64,000 nucleotides of DNA, from positions 57,080 through 121,079 of the forward strand of contig NZ_BMTS01000009.1 in assembly GCF_014649795.1 (NCBI RefSeq), read 5' to 3'. Shown here piece after piece: positions 40,919 through 49,580 of this stretch (position 1 is the stretch's first letter; each line of letters opens with the position of its first letter). The notes below the pieces were generated by a model. The model searched no databases, was not told where the DNA came from, and saw nothing but the letters and a program-made list of their open reading frames with translations. Source of the stretch: Streptomyces melanogenes (GTDB taxonomy: Bacteria > Actinomycetota > Actinomycetes > Streptomycetales > Streptomycetaceae). A program made the translations under genes and the position numbers.

Positions 40919-41504
40919 ACGCTGAAGCGTACTGCTGCACTTACTTTGGTGCATATCGCCTGATGGGGTGAGGGCGACGGTCCACTGCGACATCTCCACG
41001 GCAGACACCTACTCGCCGTCCCTGCATGGGCTTCGGTCCGGCGAGCCTCTCGTCGGCCAGTGGGGCGGGGGAACCTCGTACGTTTCCGATTCTGGGATGT
41101 CCGGGAGCGGGTAGAACGTCCCTTGCGAGCGCAGCGACTTCGGGAGAGGCCAACCATTCCGAACGAGCGGCTAAGGGCCGTCGTGGCTTCGGTGGATGGG
41201 CACACGCAGCCCTCCGCCTCTGTAATTCAGGGGTGATCCCGTGAGCGTTGGGCGGTGGGGCAGTCTGGGGCGCATCGCGTTACAGCGAGGAGGTGCGCCG
41301 GCGGTTCGAGTGCTTCACTGCGCGTCACGCCGGGATGGAGGAGCAGAGCGGTGGATGCCGTGGCGGTTCCACATATCCGGTCGGCTCATCGGCGAAGCTG
41401 GGTGATCGGATCCGCTCGCAGGACTTGGGCGTCGTTACTGGGCTTCCAACGAGCAACAAGGGTGAATATCGGCGCAGTAGGTTCGCCGGAGGCACCATGG
41501 ATGC
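40919..41504. other. Gene-poor accessory segment, about 586 bp
   Basis: I find no supported gene. Short open frames (41026-41244, 41248-41520) lack a ribosome-binding site and show no recognisable domain, and the base composition is less GC-rich than the neighbouring genes. It probably holds the promoter of the toxin/antitoxin operon near 40920-40960 and degraded, horizontally acquired DNA beyond it. Confidence 0.5.
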
Positions 41505-41882
41505 ATGGACAGGGCCGTAGGCGTACCGCCTCCGCCAGGAAAGAAGAGACGTAACGCAGCGTTGTGGCTACATGACCAGCCGCTACAACGGGACTGGGCG
41601 TTCTGGACGACGATCGGTTTCGCTTGCTTGGCGGCCCTGACCATCGGCACGAGCAACCAGTCGACAGCCGCGCCGCTTCCCGGATGGCTGGACACACTAC
41701 TGGCTTCGATCACGATTGCGGTTCTCTTCGGTGCGGGTCCCGCATTCCTCCGGCTCCTCGTTCGGAGACGGCGCCAGTCTCGCGGAAGCGCACCCACTTC
41801 CGAGCTTCCACAGAGCGTGGATGCCGCCACCGCAGACGCATCTGGAGTCGCAGGCTCCACTGGTGAGACCTCACCCGAGTGA
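41505..41882 (+). CDS. Small two-helix membrane protein, unknown
   Basis: A 125-residue open frame with two membrane helices (WAFWTTIGFACLAALTIG and TLLASITIAVLFGAGPAFLRLLV) followed by a basic cluster RRRRQSRG and a Ser/Thr/Gly-rich tail. A GGAGG site lies about 13 nt before the ATG, with a short competing frame in between. It resembles no family that I recognise. It is directly upstream of the broken restriction-endonuclease-like gene on the same strand, so it may be its membrane or immunity-like partner; this is inference from position only. A coding role is plausible but not certain. Confidence 0.45.
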   Translation: MDRAVGVPPPPGKKRRNAALWLHDQPLQRDWAFWTTIGFACLAALTIGTSNQSTAAPLPGWLDTLLASITIAVLFGAGPAFLRLLVRRRRQSRGSAPTSELPQSVDAATADASGVAGSTGETSPE

Positions 41883-41970
41883 CACAACGACGTGGTCCAC
41901 CATCTATTCACGGGTCGGTTCAGGCAGCCCCAGAAGGCGCCGGATCACCCCAGGACCGCAGGGACAATCC

Positions 41971-42433
41971 GTGGCCACACCGCTGGCCTGGAGGCGGCTG
42001 GATGCCGAGGGCTTTGAACGGCTTCTGTTCGACCTGTTGCGCGATTTTCCCGAGCACCAGAACGTTCAATGGCTTTCCCACACCCGAGCCGCGGACCGCG
42101 GCCGCGATCTGTCGATGGACCGCGTCATCCGCGACAGTACGGGAGGCACCCGACGCGAGCGGGTCACCGTGCAGGCCAAGCACTGGCGGGCCAAGTCCGT
42201 CGGCACCGCCGCCATCGCCGAATCCGTGGCGGCTACGAAGCTGTGGGAGCCACCCGTGGTGCGCACGTTGATCGTCGCGACCAGTGGGCGATTCTCCCGC
42301 TGATGCCGTCCTGTGGGCGGACAGGCACAACCAGAGCGGAATCGCCCCGTTCGTGGAGCTCTGGCCCGAGAGCAAGCTCGAGGCGCTCCTTGCCCGAAAG
42401 CCCCACCTCATTGCTTCGTACCGCTTGCGGTGA
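41971..42433 (+). pseudogene. Restriction-endonuclease-like protein broken by a frameshift
   Basis: From a GTG at 41971 the frame reads MATPLAWRRLDAEGFERLLF, then DLLRDFPEHQNVQWL, RAADRGRDLSMDRV, VTVQAKHWRAKSV and TLIVATSGRFS, where it hits a stop at 42301-42303. The reading continues immediately in the next frame (GCTGATGCC..., ADAVLWADRHNQSGIAPFVE and LWPESKLEALLARKPHLIAS to the stop at 42431). DRGRD with VQAKH is a PD-(D/E)xK-like core (D...QxK) of the Mrr/restriction-endonuclease superfamily. One extra C within TCCCGC at 42296-42300 explains the break. Either a real decay mutation or a sequencing error is possible; the protein would otherwise be about 153 residues. Confidence 0.75.
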
Positions 42434-42513
42434 CGGGGGAAAGCCACAGGGGTCGTCGACGCACATGCCCTTGTGGTCCGCGCCGGCCCCGGTCGCCCAC
42501 CGACGACACGCTT

Positions 42514-42535
42514 GCCTTGACGTCGGCGTCAAGGC
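42514..42535. promoter_or_regulatory. Palindrome GCCTTGACG-TCGG-CGTCAAGGC, probable MerR operator
   Basis: Perfect 9-nt arms with a 4-nt centre lie 13 nt before the merR start and include a TTGACG that could serve as a -35 box. MerR-family regulators bind such palindromes between -35 and -10, so autoregulation of the merR-trx operon is likely. Confidence 0.7.
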
Positions 42536-42548
42536 ATACCGTCAACCC

Positions 42549-42980
42549 ATGCGAATCGGCGAGCTGGCCGCACGGGCAGGAACCACCACCCGCGCGCTGC
42601 GCTACTACGAGTCGCGCGGCCTGCTGACCGCGCGCCGCGCGGAGAACGGCTACCGCGCGTACGACGAGGACGACCTGCGCCTGCTCCGGCAGATCCGAAC
42701 CCTCCAGGACTTCGGGTTCGAGCTGGAGGAGACCCGGCCGTTCGTGGAGTGTCTGCGAGCGGGCCACCCGGCAGGGGACACCTGCCCCGCCTCGCTCGCC
42801 GTGTACCGGCGCAAGCTCGCCGAGCTGGACGGCCTCATCGGCCAGCTCCAGTCCGTACGCGACCAGGTCGGTGCGCAGTTGGCCCGGGCGGAGTCGGCCC
42901 GGGCCGAGCTGGAGGCCGGTTCGCTGGTGCCCGGAGTCCCCGGGTGCGAAATGACGGGTATGGAAGAGGGGTTGGGATGA
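42549..42980 (+). CDS. MerR family transcriptional regulator
   Basis: This is a 143-residue regulator. The N-terminal MerR winged helix is clear (MRIGELAARAGTTTRALRYY, ESRGLL, NGYRAYDEDDL), followed by a coiled-coil dimerisation helix (about 80-120: AVYRRKLAELDGLIGQLQSV). Two cysteines (VECLRAG and TCPA) in the effector region plus one at VPGCEM hint at metal or redox sensing, although no classic C-x8-C metal loop is complete. Its stop overlaps the thioredoxin start (ATGA), which supports redox control of the coupled gene. Confidence 0.92.
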   Translation: MRIGELAARAGTTTRALRYYESRGLLTARRAENGYRAYDEDDLRLLRQIRTLQDFGFELEETRPFVECLRAGHPAGDTCPASLAVYRRKLAELDGLIGQLQSVRDQVGAQLARAESARAELEAGSLVPGVPGCEMTGMEEGLG

Positions 42981-43315
42981 GCGTGCAGGCTGTGGGCGTG
43001 GACGTTGTGACGGACGCCACCTTCGACGCCGAGGTGCTGGCGGCGGATCTGCCGGTGCTCGTGGAGTTCACCGCCGAGTGGTGCGGCCCGTGCCGCCAGC
43101 TCGCGCCGGTGCTGAGCCAGATCGCCTTCGAGGAGGGCGACCGGCTCAAGGTGGTCCAGCTGGACGTGGACAAGGACCCGGAGACCACCCTGAAGTACGG
43201 GGTGCTGTCGATGCCGACGCTGATGGTGTTCCGCGCCGGCGAGCCGGTGAAGTCGATGGTGGGCGCGCGGCCCAAGCGGCGTCTGATGCAGGAGCTCGAA
43301 GACGTACTGCAGTAA
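42977..43315 (+). CDS. Thioredoxin
   Basis: This 112-residue cytoplasmic disulfide reductase has the canonical WCGPCRQL active site in FTAEWCGPC (about residue 34), the Asp/Lys pair on flanking strands and the cis-proline loop LSMPTLMVF. It is coupled to the upstream MerR gene by ATGA. It is a separate paralogue from the CnoX-like protein at 15876. A strong bidirectional terminator follows 25 nt after its stop. Confidence 0.95.
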   Translation: MSVQAVGVDVVTDATFDAEVLAADLPVLVEFTAEWCGPCRQLAPVLSQIAFEEGDRLKVVQLDVDKDPETTLKYGVLSMPTLMVFRAGEPVKSMVGARPKRRLMQELEDVLQ

Positions 43316-43340
43316 GCGATAAGTGCCAGAGAAACCAAAA

Positions 43341-43371
43341 GCCCCGGTCCGATATTGCGGCCGGGGTTTTT
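43341..43371 (+). terminator. Intrinsic terminator after the thioredoxin gene
   Basis: GCCCCGG pairs with CCGGGG(T) and an inner CCG/CGG, with loop ATATT, followed by TTTTTCTC. Flanking GAGAAA...TTTCTC extends the symmetry, so the site can work in both directions. Confidence 0.85.
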
Positions 43372-43384
43372 CTCTGCGTATAGT
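43355..43384 (+). promoter_or_regulatory. Candidate helD/helR promoter overlapping the terminator
   Basis: TTGCGG (43355-43360) and TATAGT (43379-43384) are separated by 18 nt, a plausible vegetative promoter. The -35 lies inside the loop/stem of the thioredoxin terminator, so termination and initiation share DNA. I did not find the RAE palindrome associated with rifamycin-inducible genes here. Confidence 0.45.
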
Positions 43385-43461
43385 GAGTTCTTCGTGTGCG
43401 TTCTCGCAAGAAACACGCGAAAAGCCCTTACGGAAAGCACTGTATCGCGTCAGGAGCGGAA

Positions 43462-45699
43462 TTGTCAACCGAGGAAATTCGGAAAGAACAGCAATTCATC
43501 GACGGGCTCTACGCACGCCTCGAAGACCTGCGTGAGCAGGCCGAGGCGTCGGTGCGGCGCGCCCTGGCGCAGGTCGGGACCGGACTCCAGGCGCGGCTCG
43601 AGCGCGATGTGCTGGTGGCCGAGCAGTCCGGGCTGCTCAGCGCGCTCGACGGCGGCGAGAACGGGCTCTGCTTCGGCCGCCTCGACTTTTCCGACGGGCG
43701 CGCCCACCACATCGGCCGCATCGGAATCCGCCGCGACGACACGGAACGTACGCCGCTGGTGATCGACTGGCGGGCCGACGTGGCGCGCCCGTTCTACCTC
43801 GCCACCGGGTACACCCCGATGGGGCTGCGCCGCAGGCGGCACCTCACCACCCAGGGGCGCACGGTCACCGCGCTGCACGACGAGATCCTCGACCTCACCG
43901 ACGCGGCCCGCACCGGGCACGAGGGCGCGGACGCCGACGCCGTGCTGCTCGCGGCGCTCGACGCGGCCCGCACCGGCCGGATGCACGACATCGTGCAGAC
44001 CATCCAGGCCGAGCAGGACAAGGTCATCCGGGCCCCGCAGCGCGGCGTCCTCGTCGTCGAGGGCGGGCCCGGCACCGGCAAGACGGCGGTCGCGCTGCAC
44101 CGGGCGGCGTATCTGCTCTACGCCTACCGCGAGCAGCTGGCCCGGCGGGCCGTGCTGATCGTCGGCCCCAACCCGGCGTTCCTCGGCTACATCGGCGAGG
44201 TGCTGCCCGCGCTCGGCGAGACCGGCGTGCTGCTCGCCACCATGGGCGAGCTCTTCCCCGGCGTGCACGCCACCGGCACCGACAGCCCGGCCGCCGCCGA
44301 GGTCAAGGGGCGGAGCGAGATGGCCGACGTGCTCGCGAAGGCCGTGCGGGACCGGCAGACCGTGCCGCACACCGCCGCCGAGATCGACCACGAGGGGTAC
44401 GGGACGCTCAGCCTGGAGCGGGCCATGGCCGAGGACGCCCGCTGGCGCGCCCGCGAGACCGGGCTGCCGCACAACCTGGCCCGCCCGCACTTCGCCTTCC
44501 ACATCATCGACGCGCTCACCGCGCAGCTCGCCGACCGGATCGGCGCGGACCCCTTCGGCGGCGAGAACCTTCTCGGCCCCGACGACCTCGCCCAGCTCGG
44601 CAAGGAGATCGCCACCAGCCGCGAGGTGCACGCGGCGATCGAGGAGTTCTGGCCCACGCTCACGCCGGAGGGGTTCGTCGCCGACTTCCTGGCCGACCCG
44701 TCCCATCTGGCGGACACCGACGCGGAGTTGATCCGCCGCGAGGGCGGCGCCTGGACGCCCGCCGATGTGCCGCTGCTCGACGAGGCCGCAGAGATCCTCG
44801 GCGAGGACGACTCGGCGGCCCGCGCCGCCGCCGAGGCCGAGCGCCAGGACCGGATCGCGTACGCGCAGGGCGTCCTCGACCTCTCCGCGGGCTCGGAGAG
44901 CTTCGAGTTCGAGGACGAGGAGTCCGAGGTGCTCGCCGCGCACGACATCATCGACGCCGAGCGGTTCGCGGACCGCCACGAGGAGGCCGACCACCGCAGC
45001 GCCGCCGAGCGCGCCGCCGCCGACCGCACCTGGGCGTTCGGCCACATCATCGTGGACGAGGCGCAGGAGCTCTCCGCGATGGCGTGGCGGCTGCTGATGC
45101 GCCGCTGCCCGACCCGCTCGCTCACCCTGGTCGGCGACCCGGCCCAGACCGCCGACGCGGCGGGCGTCGGCTCCTGGCGGCGGATCCTGGAGCCGTACGT
45201 GGAGGACCGCTGGGAGCACGTGCGCCTGGGGGTCAACTACCGTACGCCCGCCGAGATCATGGAGGTGGCGGCGCAGGTCTGCCGCGCGGTGGACCCGTCG
45301 TTCGAGCCGCCGAGCTCGGTGCGGGCCACCGGTGTGCGGCCCTGGGCGCGCGAGGCGGCGCCGCAGTCCCTCGCCGAAGCCGTCGCCGAGGCGGTGAAGG
45401 CGGAGACCCCCGAGGCCGGCCGCCTCGCGGTCGTCGCGCCCCGCACCCTCCACCCCGCGCTGCACGCGGCGCTGCCGGACGTCCCGCCGGGCGAGCCCGA
45501 TCTGACCCGCCCGGTCGTCCTGCTCGACCCGCGCCAGGCCAAGGGGTTGGAGTTCGACACGGTCCTGGTGGTGGAGCCGGCCGAGTACGGGGTGAGCGAT
45601 CTGTACGTGGCGCTGACCCGGGCCACCCAGCGTCTCGGCGTGCTGCACTCGGCGCCGCTGCCGAAGGCGCTGGCCCAGGCGCTGGACCAGGACGCATAA
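43462..45699 (+). CDS. HelD/HelR-family RNA polymerase-recycling ATPase
   Basis: This is a 745-residue UvrD-like superfamily-1 ATPase of the HelD/HelR group, which binds RNA polymerase, displaces nucleic acid and can protect it from rifamycins. I chose the TTG at 43462 because AGGAG is 6 nt upstream and the product starts MSTEEIRKEQQFIDGLY, the usual N-terminal coiled coil; a GTG at 43396 would add 22 residues. Motifs: Walker A VVEGGPGTGKTAVALHRAAY, Walker B HIIVDEAQEL, GDPAQTADAAG and the late VALTRATQRLGVLHS. The middle carries a long insert rich in acidic residues (EFEDEESEV), as in HelD. Whether it is HelD or the drug-resistance HelR cannot be settled here. Confidence 0.88.
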   Translation: MSTEEIRKEQQFIDGLYARLEDLREQAEASVRRALAQVGTGLQARLERDVLVAEQSGLLSALDGGENGLCFGRLDFSDGRAHHIGRIGIRRDDTERTPLVIDWRADVARPFYLATGYTPMGLRRRRHLTTQGRTVTALHDEILDLTDAARTGHEGADADAVLLAALDAARTGRMHDIVQTIQAEQDKVIRAPQRGVLVVEGGPGTGKTAVALHRAAYLLYAYREQLARRAVLIVGPNPAFLGYIGEVLPALGETGVLLATMGELFPGVHATGTDSPAAAEVKGRSEMADVLAKAVRDRQTVPHTAAEIDHEGYGTLSLERAMAEDARWRARETGLPHNLARPHFAFHIIDALTAQLADRIGADPFGGENLLGPDDLAQLGKEIATSREVHAAIEEFWPTLTPEGFVADFLADPSHLADTDAELIRREGGAWTPADVPLLDEAAEILGEDDSAARAAAEAERQDRIAYAQGVLDLSAGSESFEFEDEESEVLAAHDIIDAERFADRHEEADHRSAAERAAADRTWAFGHIIVDEAQELSAMAWRLLMRRCPTRSLTLVGDPAQTADAAGVGSWRRILEPYVEDRWEHVRLGVNYRTPAEIMEVAAQVCRAVDPSFEPPSSVRATGVRPWAREAAPQSLAEAVAEAVKAETPEAGRLAVVAPRTLHPALHAALPDVPPGEPDLTRPVVLLDPRQAKGLEFDTVLVVEPAEYGVSDLYVALTRATQRLGVLHSAPLPKALAQALDQDA

Positions 45700-45727
45700 G
45701 AGAGGGGCGCATAAAAGAAGGGCGTGC

Positions 45728-48007
45728 TCACACCGGCCGCAGCCACACGGTGGCCAACGGCGGCAGGGTCAGCTGGATGCTGGCCGGCTGCCCGTGGCTC
45801 GGTGTGGAGTCCGGCTTGAGCGGGTCCTCGTTGCGGATGTCGCCGCCGCCGTAGCGCGCGGCGTCCGTGTTGAGGACCTCCGCCCAGGCGGAGACGGTGT
45901 CGGGGACGCCGAGCCGGTAGTCGTGGCGGACCACCGGGGAGAAGTGGGAGACGGCGAGCAGCGGGGCGCCGGAGGCGTCGTGGCGCAGGAAGGCGAAGAC
46001 GTTGTCCTCCGCCGCGTCGCCCGCCACCCACGCGAAGCCGCCCGGGTCGGTGTCCCGCTGCCACAGCGGCGGGGCGTCGCGGTAGACCGTGTTCAGATCG
46101 CGCACCAGGTCCCGTACGCCCCGGTGGTCCGGCTCCGCCGAGTACGACGGGTCGAGCAGCCACCAGTCCGGGCCGGTCGTCTCCGACCACTCCGCCCCCT
46201 GAGCGAACTCCTGCCCCATGAAGAGGAGTTGCTTGCCCGGGTGCGCCCACATGAAGCCCAGATAGGCGCGGTGGGTGGCCCGCTGCTGCCACCAGTCGCC
46301 GGGCATCTTGGAGACCAGCGCGCGCTTGCCGTGGACGACCTCGTCGTGGGAGATCGGCAGGACGTAGTTCTCGCTGTACGCGTACACCATCGAGAAGGTC
46401 ATCTCGTGGTGGTGGTACTTGCGGTGGACCGGCTCGTGGGCCGCGTAGCCCAGCGAGTCGTGCATCCAGCCCATGTTCCACTTCAGGCCGAAGCCGAGCC
46501 CGCCGAAGCCGCCGGGGCCCACGTGGTGGGTCGCGCGCGTCACGCCGTCCCACGCCGTGGACTCCTCGGCGATGGTGATCACGCCCGGGCAGCGGCGGTA
46601 GACCGTGGCGTTCATCTCCTGGAGGAAGGCCACCGCGTCCAGGTTCTCCCGCCCGCCGTGCTCGTTGGGCGACCACTCGCCCGCCTCGCGCGAGTAGTCC
46701 AGGTAGAGCATCGAGGCGACCGCGTCCACCCGCAGCCCGTCGACGTGGAACTCCTCGCACCAGTACGTGGCGTTGGCCACCAGGAAGTTGCGGACCTCCT
46801 TGCGGCCGTAGTCGAATTCGAGGGTGCCCCAGTCGGGGTGCTCGGAGCGCGCCGGGTCCTCGTGCTCGTACAGCGGCCGCCCGTCGAAGTGGGCCAGCGC
46901 CCAGTCGTCCTTGGGGAAGTGCGCGGGCACCCAGTCGACGAGCACCCCGATCCCGGCCCGGTGCAGCGCGTCCACCAGGAAGCGGAAGTCGTCCGGGGTG
47001 CCCATCCGGGCGGTGGGGGCGTAGAAGCCGGTCACCTGGTAGCCCCAGGAGCCGCCGAAGGGGTGCTCGGCCACCGGGAGGAACTCGACGTGGGTGAAGC
47101 CCAGGTCGCGGACGTACGCCGGGAGCTGCTCGGCCAGTTGACGGTACGTCAGGCGGGGGCGCCAGGACGGCAGGTGCACCTCGTACACCGAGAACGGGGA
47201 CTCGTGGACCGGCCGGTCGCCGCGCGCCGCCATCCACAGGTCGTCCTGCCACACGTGGTGCGACTCGGTCACGATCGACGCGGTCGCGGGCGGCACCTCG
47301 GTGCGCCGGGCCATCGGGTCGGCCCGCAGGGTGTGCGAGCCGTCGGGGCGGGCGATGTCGAACTTGTAGAGCGCGCCGTCGCCGACGCCCGGCAGGAACA
47401 GCTCCCAGACGCCGGTGGAGCCGAGCGAGCGCATCGGGTACGCGGTGCCGTCCCAGTAGCAGAAGTCGCCGGTGACGCGGACGCCCAGCGCGTTGGGGGC
47501 CCAGACGGTGAACCGGGTGCCGGGCACGCCCTGGTGGGTCATCGGGCGCGCGCCGAGCGCCGTCCACAGCTCCTCGTGGCGGCCCTCGCCGATCAGGTGC
47601 AGATCGAGCTCGCCGAGCGCGGGCAGGAAGCGGTACGGGTCCTCCACCTCGATCTCGTTGTCGTCGTAGGTGACCAGGAGCGAGTACTGGGGGACCTCGG
47701 GCAGCGGCAGCATCCCGCTGAACAGGCCGTCGCCCTCGTCGTGCAGCTCGGCGCGGAGCCCCTTGGCCAGGACCGTGACCGCCTGTGCGTACGGGCGCAG
47801 CACCCGGAAGGTGATGCCGCCGCGCACCGGGTGGGCGCCGAGCAGCCCGTGCGGGTCGTGGTGCGCCCCGGCGAGGAGCCGGGCGCGGTCGTCGGTGGCG
47901 AGCGGCTGTGCGGCCCCGACGCCGTGGCTCCCGCCGCGCTTCGGCTTCGACGGCGCGGCGGCGCGCGCGGGCCGGGAGGGGTCGGGGTTCTGCGGGCGGG
48001 CGGTCAC
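45728..48007 (-). CDS. glgB: 1,4-alpha-glucan branching enzyme GlgB
   Basis: GlgB makes alpha-1,6 branches in the glucan of the GlgE pathway. The 759-residue GH13 enzyme has an N-terminal extension of low complexity (RPARAAAPSKPKRGG), a CBM48-type early domain (WAPNALGVRVTGDFCYWDG), then the barrel with the nucleophile in GLRVDAVASM, the general acid in TIAEESTAWD and the transition-state His in ISHDEVVHGK. The GTG start is preceded by GAGGAGG. It follows mak by 37 nt in the direction of transcription. It is convergent with the helR gene. Confidence 0.95.
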   Translation of the reverse strand: MTARPQNPDPSRPARAAAPSKPKRGGSHGVGAAQPLATDDRARLLAGAHHDPHGLLGAHPVRGGITFRVLRPYAQAVTVLAKGLRAELHDEGDGLFSGMLPLPEVPQYSLLVTYDDNEIEVEDPYRFLPALGELDLHLIGEGRHEELWTALGARPMTHQGVPGTRFTVWAPNALGVRVTGDFCYWDGTAYPMRSLGSTGVWELFLPGVGDGALYKFDIARPDGSHTLRADPMARRTEVPPATASIVTESHHVWQDDLWMAARGDRPVHESPFSVYEVHLPSWRPRLTYRQLAEQLPAYVRDLGFTHVEFLPVAEHPFGGSWGYQVTGFYAPTARMGTPDDFRFLVDALHRAGIGVLVDWVPAHFPKDDWALAHFDGRPLYEHEDPARSEHPDWGTLEFDYGRKEVRNFLVANATYWCEEFHVDGLRVDAVASMLYLDYSREAGEWSPNEHGGRENLDAVAFLQEMNATVYRRCPGVITIAEESTAWDGVTRATHHVGPGGFGGLGFGLKWNMGWMHDSLGYAAHEPVHRKYHHHEMTFSMVYAYSENYVLPISHDEVVHGKRALVSKMPGDWWQQRATHRAYLGFMWAHPGKQLLFMGQEFAQGAEWSETTGPDWWLLDPSYSAEPDHRGVRDLVRDLNTVYRDAPPLWQRDTDPGGFAWVAGDAAEDNVFAFLRHDASGAPLLAVSHFSPVVRHDYRLGVPDTVSAWAEVLNTDAARYGGGDIRNEDPLKPDSTPSHGQPASIQLTLPPLATVWLRPV

Positions 48008-48044
48008 GGGTACGGCCTCCTCGGGGGTGGTGCGGGGGTCGGGG

Positions 48045-49382
48045 TCAGTCCTGGGCCAGTCGGCGGACCGCCGCCATCGGGACGGCGAGCCAGTCGGGTC
48101 GGTGCCGGGCCTCGTAGAGCACCTCGTACACCGCCTTGTCCGTCTCGTACGCCCGGAGCAGCTCGGGCTCGTCGCGCGGGTCGGTCCCGGCGCCCGCCGC
48201 ATAGCCCGCGCAGTACGCGTCCCGGCAGGACTCGGCCCACTCGGGGCGCCAGGGGAGCTGGGTGCGGGCCGCGTAGTCGAAGGAGCGCAGCATTCCGGCG
48301 ACGTCGCGGACCGGCGGCTGCGGGCGGCGGCGCTCGGTCAGCGGCCGGGCGGGCTCGCCCTCGAAGTCGATGACCGCCCAGTCGCCGGCGCCGGTCCGCA
48401 GGGTCTGGCCCAGGTGCAGATCGCCGTGGACGCGCTGGGCGGGCCGGGGCCGGGCCGCCTTCGTCACCGCGTCGAACGCGGCGCGCAGCCCGGGCACATG
48501 GGGCAGCAGCGTCGGCACCGCCTGCGCGGCCGCCTCCAGGCGCTCGCGCATCGCGGCCGCCAGCAGCTCGGTCTGGGCGCGGCCGAGCGTGACCACCGGC
48601 AGCGTGGCGGCGAGCGCGGCGTGCACCTCGGCGGTGGCCCGGCCGAGCGCGTGCGCCTCCCGGGTGAAGTCGCGCCGGTCCGCGAGCGCGCGCAGCGCCA
48701 GCTGCCAGCCGTCCTGGGATCCGCGCAGATACGGCTGGAGCACGGCGAGCGTGGCGTTCTCGGGCCGCTCGGTCTGGATCCAGGCCGCGGGCGCGGGCAC
48801 CCGGGGGCACCCGTGCCGGGCCAGGACCAGCGGAAGCTCCAGGTCGGGGTTGACCCCGAAGTGGATCCGACGGAATACCTTGAGGATGAACGTATCTCCG
48901 TACACCAGCGAGGAGTTGGACTGCTCGGCGGCGAGCAGGCGCGGCGCGAGTCCGGCGGGGACGGGGATGCCCGGGTCGCAGCCGAAGCGCAGTGGCCCAA
49001 GGCGTCCCGGGGTGCGCAGCCGCTCCAGGAGGAGGGCGGCGATCTGGGGGTCCTGGAGCGCGTCGTAGACGGTGAGCCCGGTCAGCGGTCCGGCGGTGGC
49101 GTGCCCGACGAGCGCGGGCGCGAGCGGCGGCGGCAGCACCTTCCGTACGCCGAGCAGCAGCTGGTAGACGTCGCCGCCCTCGGGGGCGGTGCCGGGCTGT
49201 TCGGCCCGGACGAGCAGGTGCAGACAGCCGGGCAGCAGCTCGGTGACCGAGGCCAGCGAGAAGCCGGTGACCGGGCGGCCCTTGCCCGCGAACCAGCGCT
49301 GTCTGGGGAGCCATTCGTGCAGCAGCGGCGCCAGCGAGGGCAGCAGCGCGACGGGAGTCAGGGTGGGTGCGGCCTTGGGCAT
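48045..49382 (-). CDS. mak: Maltokinase (Mak/Pep2)
   Basis: Mak phosphorylates maltose with ATP to maltose 1-phosphate, the donor used by GlgE. The 445-residue protein is of the aminoglycoside-phosphotransferase-like kinase fold: LPRQRWFAGKG at the start is typical of Mak, with RVHGDLHLGQTL (catalytic loop) and VIDFEGEP (metal-binding DFE). The ATG at 49382 is preceded by an AAAGGA site. It is upstream of glgB on the same strand and separated from treS by a strong hairpin, so mak-glgB may have its own promoter. Confidence 0.93.
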   Translation of the reverse strand: MPKAAPTLTPVALLPSLAPLLHEWLPRQRWFAGKGRPVTGFSLASVTELLPGCLHLLVRAEQPGTAPEGGDVYQLLLGVRKVLPPPLAPALVGHATAGPLTGLTVYDALQDPQIAALLLERLRTPGRLGPLRFGCDPGIPVPAGLAPRLLAAEQSNSSLVYGDTFILKVFRRIHFGVNPDLELPLVLARHGCPRVPAPAAWIQTERPENATLAVLQPYLRGSQDGWQLALRALADRRDFTREAHALGRATAEVHAALAATLPVVTLGRAQTELLAAAMRERLEAAAQAVPTLLPHVPGLRAAFDAVTKAARPRPAQRVHGDLHLGQTLRTGAGDWAVIDFEGEPARPLTERRRPQPPVRDVAGMLRSFDYAARTQLPWRPEWAESCRDAYCAGYAAGAGTDPRDEPELLRAYETDKAVYEVLYEARHRPDWLAVPMAAVRRLAQD

Positions 49383-49513
49383 GGCAGCGCGTCCTTTCCC
49401 CGGGCTCACAAGGATGTGCGCAGAGTGTCCCGGATTGCGGCATTGGCTGTCCGGCGGCGCGCGGAGCGTCCGGTGTGCCACTGGGAGCGGTCCGGAGCGT
49501 CGCTGAGGAGAGT

Positions 49514-49551
49514 GCCCCGGGCGGGCCGGAGGAAACCGGCCCGCCCGGGGC
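49514..49551 (-). terminator. Perfect 16-bp hairpin between treS and mak
   Basis: GCCCCGGGCGGGCCGG pairs with its exact complement around AGGAAA. There is no T tract, but the stem is unusually stable. It lies 30 nt after the treS stop and 132 nt before the mak start, so it may reduce read-through and set different levels of treS-glgE and mak-glgB. Confidence 0.7.
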
Positions 49552-49580
49552 CGCCCCGAGGCGTCCTCAGAGCGGTGGGG

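Noticed and set aside
41026..41520. Two short plus-strand frames in the accessory region
   Set aside because: No ribosome-binding site, no codon bias and no recognisable domain; they probably reflect chance in decayed DNA.
43300..43460. Rifamycin-associated element upstream of the HelD/HelR gene
   Set aside because: The terminator hairpin is GC-rich but does not match the RAE palindrome.
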